This document shows, in pieces, positions 15,063-16,275 of a DNA stretch of 16,275 nucleotides (position 1 is the first letter of the stretch; each line of letters begins with the position of its first letter). The stretch comes from Thermoplasmatota archaeon. Its GTDB lineage: Archaea; Thermoplasmatota; Thermoplasmata; Thermoplasmatales; Thermoplasmataceae. Where the stretch lies: the NCBI GenBank assembly GCA_023489425.1, contig JAMDCG010000019.1, positions 1 to 16,275 on the forward strand, in the 5' to 3' direction. The notes under the pieces are model-generated. The model had not been told where the DNA came from. It ran no database searches and worked only from the letters and a program-made list of their open reading frames with translations. Both the position numbers and the translations under genes were made by a program.

Positions 15063-16012
15063 GTGAAATAAAAATAATAGACATGAAACCTGAAACAGGA
15101 GAATTTAAGAAAGAGATAATAGAAGGGTTAAAAAAGAATCCAAAGGAAATAAATCCAAAATTCTTCTATGATGAAAAGGGCTCAATGCTATTCGAAAAAA
15201 TAACTGAAACTAAGGAATATTACCCAACAAGAACAGAAAGAAAAATTCTTGAGGATAACATTGGAGAAATATGTACATACTTTAAGGAAGGAAGTGCCCT
15301 CTTTGAATACGGAAGTGGAGGATCGAAGAAGACCCAGATCATATTGAATCATTGTAAACAGATAAAGGCATATGTTCCAATGGACATATCCATTTCAGCT
15401 CTTCAGTATTCATCACACAATATTGCAGCAATGTATCCATCACTGAATGTAGTTCCCATGTGCGTTGATTACACCAAGCCTTTCAAAATACCTTTTCTTG
15501 ATCTGGAAGGAAATATTATTGCAATTTTTCTCGGATCAAGCATAGGTAATTTCGAACCTGAAACTACCTCAAGGTTCCTTCAAACTTGCACTGAAATGTT
15601 GGGTCCTGAAGATGGGGTATTAGTAGGAGTTGATCTCAAAAAGGATAAACAGGTTCTTGAGAAGGCATATAATGATAGCGAATCTATAACTGCGGAATTT
15701 AATTTAAATTTAATAGATCGTATTAGCAGGGAATTTGGATTAAACCTTGATAAGTCTGATTTCAAACATGTAGCTTTTTACAATGAAAAGAAAGGAAGAA
15801 TAGAAATGCACATTGAAGCGGGAAGAGATATAATTCTTGATCTGGATGGGAACAAGATATTACTGAAAAAGGGTGAGCGAATACATACAGAGAATTCATA
15901 TAAATATGACATTGATGAGTTTACAAGTCTTGCAGTTAGAAATCATCTGAAAGTAAGAAAAATTTGGAAAGATAATAACAACTACTTTGCACTGTTTTTA
16001 ATTGGAATTTAA
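15059..16012 (+). CDS. egtD: EgtD-type histidine N-alpha-methyltransferase
   Basis: A 317-residue SAM-dependent enzyme that trimethylates the amino group of histidine to give hercynine, the substrate of EgtB. The sequence lines up with known EgtD features: FFYDEKGSMLFEKIT (35-49), EYYPTRTE (53-60) with the substrate-side Tyr, the SAM loop FEYGSGGSKKT (82-92), FLGSSIGNFEP (157-167) with Asn164, AYNDSESITAEFNLN (203-217) with Tyr204, RIEMHIEA (247-254) with Met250, and Glu278 near the C-terminus, which corresponds to the histidine-binding Glu of the mycobacterial enzyme. Length is normal. The start is a GTG at 15059 overlapping the egtB stop; no separate ribosome-binding site is required, so the genes are coupled. 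Confidence 0.92.
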   Translation: MSEIKIIDMKPETGEFKKEIIEGLKKNPKEINPKFFYDEKGSMLFEKITETKEYYPTRTERKILEDNIGEICTYFKEGSALFEYGSGGSKKTQIILNHCKQIKAYVPMDISISALQYSSHNIAAMYPSLNVVPMCVDYTKPFKIPFLDLEGNIIAIFLGSSIGNFEPETTSRFLQTCTEMLGPEDGVLVGVDLKKDKQVLEKAYNDSESITAEFNLNLIDRISREFGLNLDKSDFKHVAFYNEKKGRIEMHIEAGRDIILDLDGNKILLKKGERIHTENSYKYDIDEFTSLAVRNHLKVRKIWKDNNNYFALFLIGI

Positions 16013-16042
16013 GAGTTGATGACTTTATCCGTTCTAATTCTC

Positions 16043-16047
16043 TTTTT
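16043..16047 (+). terminator. Oligo-T terminator after egtD
   Basis: Five T preceded by TC about 30 bases past the egtD stop. A modest but typical archaeal terminator. Confidence 0.4.
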
Positions 16048-16104
16048 GCTTAACTATTAAGATCAGATATTTAATTGTACAACAAATTGAATATTCTCAG
16101 AAAG

Positions 16105-16114
16105 TCTATATATA
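16105..16114 (+). promoter_or_regulatory. TATA-like box for the right-edge gene
   Basis: TCTATATATA is centred about 24 bases before the ATG at 16133, the same leaderless arrangement as at argG and egtB. Confidence 0.5.
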
Positions 16115-16132
16115 GAGGCAAACTTTTGAAAT

Positions 16133-16275
16133 ATGAAACCTGACATTAAGAGAAAGGCATTACGAAGGGTTCAGGATATTATTGCAATGTGTTTCAATTA
16201 TGTTATTTTGATCAACCAGATAAAAATAAATGGTGAAAATCAGATGTTACCATTTTCTAAAAAGAGCACTCCAGA
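16133..16275 (+). CDS. Unrecognised gene, 5' part only (runs off right edge)
   Basis: From the ATG the frame is open for 47 codons to the end of the window. It begins MKPDIKRKALRRVQDIIAMC, a basic amphipathic helix, followed by a hydrophobic stretch and a Lys-rich tail. I do not recognise it. Support comes from the well-placed TATA-like box and the open frame; the short length keeps confidence low. Confidence 0.45.
   Translation, partial: MKPDIKRKALRRVQDIIAMCFNYVILINQIKINGENQMLPFSKKSTP

Noticed and set aside
1..16275. CRISPR array, tRNA, rRNA or complete insertion sequence
   Set aside because: No regularly spaced direct repeats, no tRNA-like cloverleaf with a T-loop consensus and no transposase with a catalytic domain were found by reading; a dedicated search was not possible.

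Overview
The window looks archaeal, and most like a Thermoplasmatales-type acidophile. The base composition is AT-rich. Several starts have a TATA-like box about 24-25 bases upstream and almost no leader, as in leaderless archaeal transcripts. Amino-acid synthesis runs through the LysW carrier protein, and terminators are plain T-runs. The lineage is inferred from style and gene content; no rRNA or tRNA is present to confirm it.

Left part (about 1-4500), accessory-looking. A minus-strand gene cut by the left edge encodes an AbiEi-type antitoxin/regulator with a nuclease-like N-terminus and a winged helix. It is separated from a small plus-strand DNA-binding protein by an intergenic region holding a perfect 38-bp palindrome. 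Next comes a tightly packed minus-strand trio (3374 to 2062): a small beta-rich protein, an unrecognised 203-residue protein and a HEPN-like protein. This is the best candidate for an undescribed system. About 1.1 kb of gene-poor sequence with possible gene remnants follows.

Centre (4561-9811), a compact plus-strand operon lysW-lysY-lysZ-lysJ-lysX-lysK, with 4-base overlaps between most genes. LysX joins the C-terminal glutamate of LysW to the amino group of glutamate or alpha-aminoadipate. LysZ phosphorylates the bound substrate, LysY reduces it, LysJ transaminates it, and LysK releases ornithine or lysine. There are no alpha-aminoadipate genes here and argG/argH lie just downstream, so arginine is a likely, perhaps the main, product.

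Right-centre (10290-13567). A minus-strand protein with an ACT domain, a plausible amino-acid-sensing regulator, is divergent from argG-argH. The shared intergenic region holds a perfect 8-bp inverted repeat between the two TATA-like boxes. Ornithine carbamoyltransferase, needed between LysK and ArgG, is not in the window.

Right (13812-16012). An egtB-egtD pair with overlapping stop and start gives histidine trimethylation (EgtD) and iron-dependent sulfoxide formation (EgtB), the core of ergothioneine synthesis. A C-S lyase is not visible. The window ends in the first 47 codons of an unrecognised gene with its own TATA-like box.
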